In this document: piece by piece, positions 22,305 to 23,239 of the stretch
Position numbering within the stretch: position 1 is the first letter of the stretch
How the letters are laid out: each line of letters begins with the position of its first letter
Assembly (NCBI GenBank): GCA_937906285.1
Contig: CALCWL010000053.1
Location: 1-23,239 of the forward strand
DNA length: 23,239 nt
Reading direction: 5' to 3'
Origin: an uncultured Rhodanobacter sp.
GTDB taxonomy: Bacteria; Pseudomonadota; Gammaproteobacteria; Xanthomonadales; Rhodanobacteraceae
Made by a program: the position numbers and the translations under genes
The notes under the pieces: model-generated
Database searches by the model: none
What the model was told of the DNA's origin: nothing
Seen by the model: only the letters and a program-made list of their open reading frames with translations

Positions 22305-23061
22305 CCCACCCGAATCCGGGCCGGATGACCTGCAGCAGGGACTGTTCTCCCACCTGCTCGAACTGCGCACGCGCCTGCTCAAGTCGCTGGCCGCACTGGT
22401 GCTGGTGTTGCTGGCGCTGGTGCCGTTCGCCAACCGGCTTTATTCGCAACTGGCTGCGCCGCTGGTGGCGCGCCTGCCCGAAGGCGCGCACCTGATCGCC
22501 ACCGGCGTCACCAGCCCGTTCATCACGCCGTTGAAGCTGGCCTTCTACCTGGCGCTGTTCATCAGCATGCCGGTGATCCTGTATCAGTTGTGGGCGTTCG
22601 TCAGCCCCGGGCTGTACAAGCACGAGAAGCGCCTCGCGCGGCCGCTGCTGGTGGCGGCGATGGCGCTGTTCTACCTGGGCTGCGCGTTTGCCTATTTCCT
22701 GGTGCTGCCGGCGGCGTTCCGCTTCCTGGTGGCGGTGACGCCCAACGGCGTGGAGATGATGACCGACATCAGCCAGTACCTGGATTTCGTGATGCTGATG
22801 TTCTTCGCCTTCGGCCTGTGCTTCGAGGTGCCGGTGGCGGTGGTGGTGCTGGCCGCGATCGGCGTGGTCGACTTGGACAAGCTGCGCAACGGCCGCCGCT
22901 ACGCGATCGTGGGCGCGTTCGGCGTGGCCGCGGTGATCACGCCGCCGGACATCACCTCGATGCTGATGCTGGGTATCCCGATGTGCCTGCTGTACGAGGT
23001 GGGCGTGCTGGCGGTGCGCTGGCTGCTCCCGCCGCGTTCGCCGGAACCGGACGCGAGCTGA
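22291..23061 (+). CDS. tatC: Sec-independent protein translocase subunit TatC
   Basis: The 256-residue protein has six membrane helices and the conserved N-terminal cytoplasmic motif FSHLLELRTRLL (19-30). YQLWAFVSPGLYKHEKR and FAFGLCFEVPVAVVVL are also highly conserved; the Glu of FEVPV in TM4 is functionally important in the family. TatC recognises the twin-arginine signal and nucleates the translocase. Start ATG 22291 lies inside tatB (14-base overlap), preceded by AGGTGG with correct spacing. It converges on priA with a 6-base gap, so no separate terminator fits between them. Confidence 0.96.
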   Translation: MATADPPESGPDDLQQGLFSHLLELRTRLLKSLAALVLVLLALVPFANRLYSQLAAPLVARLPEGAHLIATGVTSPFITPLKLAFYLALFISMPVILYQLWAFVSPGLYKHEKRLARPLLVAAMALFYLGCAFAYFLVLPAAFRFLVAVTPNGVEMMTDISQYLDFVMLMFFAFGLCFEVPVAVVVLAAIGVVDLDKLRNGRRYAIVGAFGVAAVITPPDITSMLMLGIPMCLLYEVGVLAVRWLLPPRSPEPDAS

Positions 23062-23067
23062 CCATCG

Positions 23068-23239
23068 TCAGTACAGGTCGACCGGATCGACGTCCAGCGA
23101 CCAGCGCACCTTGCGCGCCAGCGGCAGCGCGCCGAACGCCAGCTGCCACGGCCGCAACACGCCGCGCAGGGTCGCGCGGCTGGTCGATTCGATCAGCAAC
23201 TGGCCGCGCTGGCGACCGGCGCGCAGCGCCATCGGCGCC
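23068..23239 (-). CDS. priA: Primosomal protein N' (PriA helicase), C-terminal end, cut by window edge
   Basis: Only the last 56 complete codons plus the stop are in the window. The readable end runs APMALRAGRQRGQLLIES, continues through a Leu-rich segment, and closes with VRWSLDVDPVDLY. The APM-RAGR-R-QLL block and the RWSLDVDP ending are typical of the PriA C-terminal domain. PriA restarts stalled replication forks by loading the primosome. It is convergent with tatC, 6 bases away. Confidence 0.9.
   Translation of the reverse strand, partial: APMALRAGRQRGQLLIESTSRATLRGVLRPWQLAFGALPLARKVRWSLDVDPVDLY

Overview
This window is ordinary chromosomal sequence from a very GC-rich gammaproteobacterium. 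The gene set (envC-ctpA, ligB, a dinG-type helicase, tatABC beside priA, hemH, and a lipoprotein of the M49 peptidase type) and the protein style point to the Xanthomonadales/Lysobacterales, most likely Rhodanobacteraceae (Rhodanobacter/Dyella-like). That placement is inferred from resemblance, not from a database search. No rRNA, tRNA, CRISPR array, insertion sequence, phage gene or integration site was recognised, and nothing in base or codon use suggests recent transfer.

Layout: 1-1597 (minus) carries envC, the activator of cell-division amidases, followed by the start of a ctpA-type carboxy-terminal protease that runs off the left edge. Divergent from these are an NRDE/TANGO2-type gene and ligB (plus, 1718-4270). 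4274-8918 (minus) is a run of six co-directional genes: dinG-like helicase, hutD-like, nnrU-like, a 65-residue membrane protein, a DUF938 methyltransferase and a YchJ/SEC-C protein. 9144-12053 (plus) is a 969-residue GAF-GAF-GGDEF-EAL cyclic-di-GMP protein transcribed away from dinG. 12065-16889 (minus) holds a FrnE/DsbA-type oxidoreductase, a large FAD-dependent dehydrogenase of the COG2509 kind, an orphan 74-residue protein, a DUF1993 protein and an MFS transporter. 17015-18721 (plus) is a lipoprotein related to dipeptidyl-peptidase III. 18833-20730 (minus) is hemH with an alpha/beta hydrolase. 20836-23061 (plus) is a SYLF-domain lipid-binding protein followed by tatABC. The right edge has the last 56 complete codons of priA (minus).

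Genes are packed tightly. Three pairs share ATGA stop/start overlaps (dinG-hutD, MFS-DUF1993, hemH-hydrolase), tatB and tatC overlap by 14 bases, and convergent pairs are separated by only 3 to 11 bases, except at 18722-18832. That exception holds the most distinctive non-coding structure here: a near-perfect 40-base palindrome and an inverted pair of REP-like hairpins, one of which contains the stop codon of the hydrolase gene.

I did not find a clearly new multi-gene system. The observations most worth checking are the palindrome/REP cluster, a DNA ligase (LigB) with an export-type signal sequence, the 11-base tandem repeat just before the cyclic-di-GMP gene, the hairpin-flanked orphan small gene, the HExxH variant in the M49-type lipoprotein, and a possible leaderless envC start.
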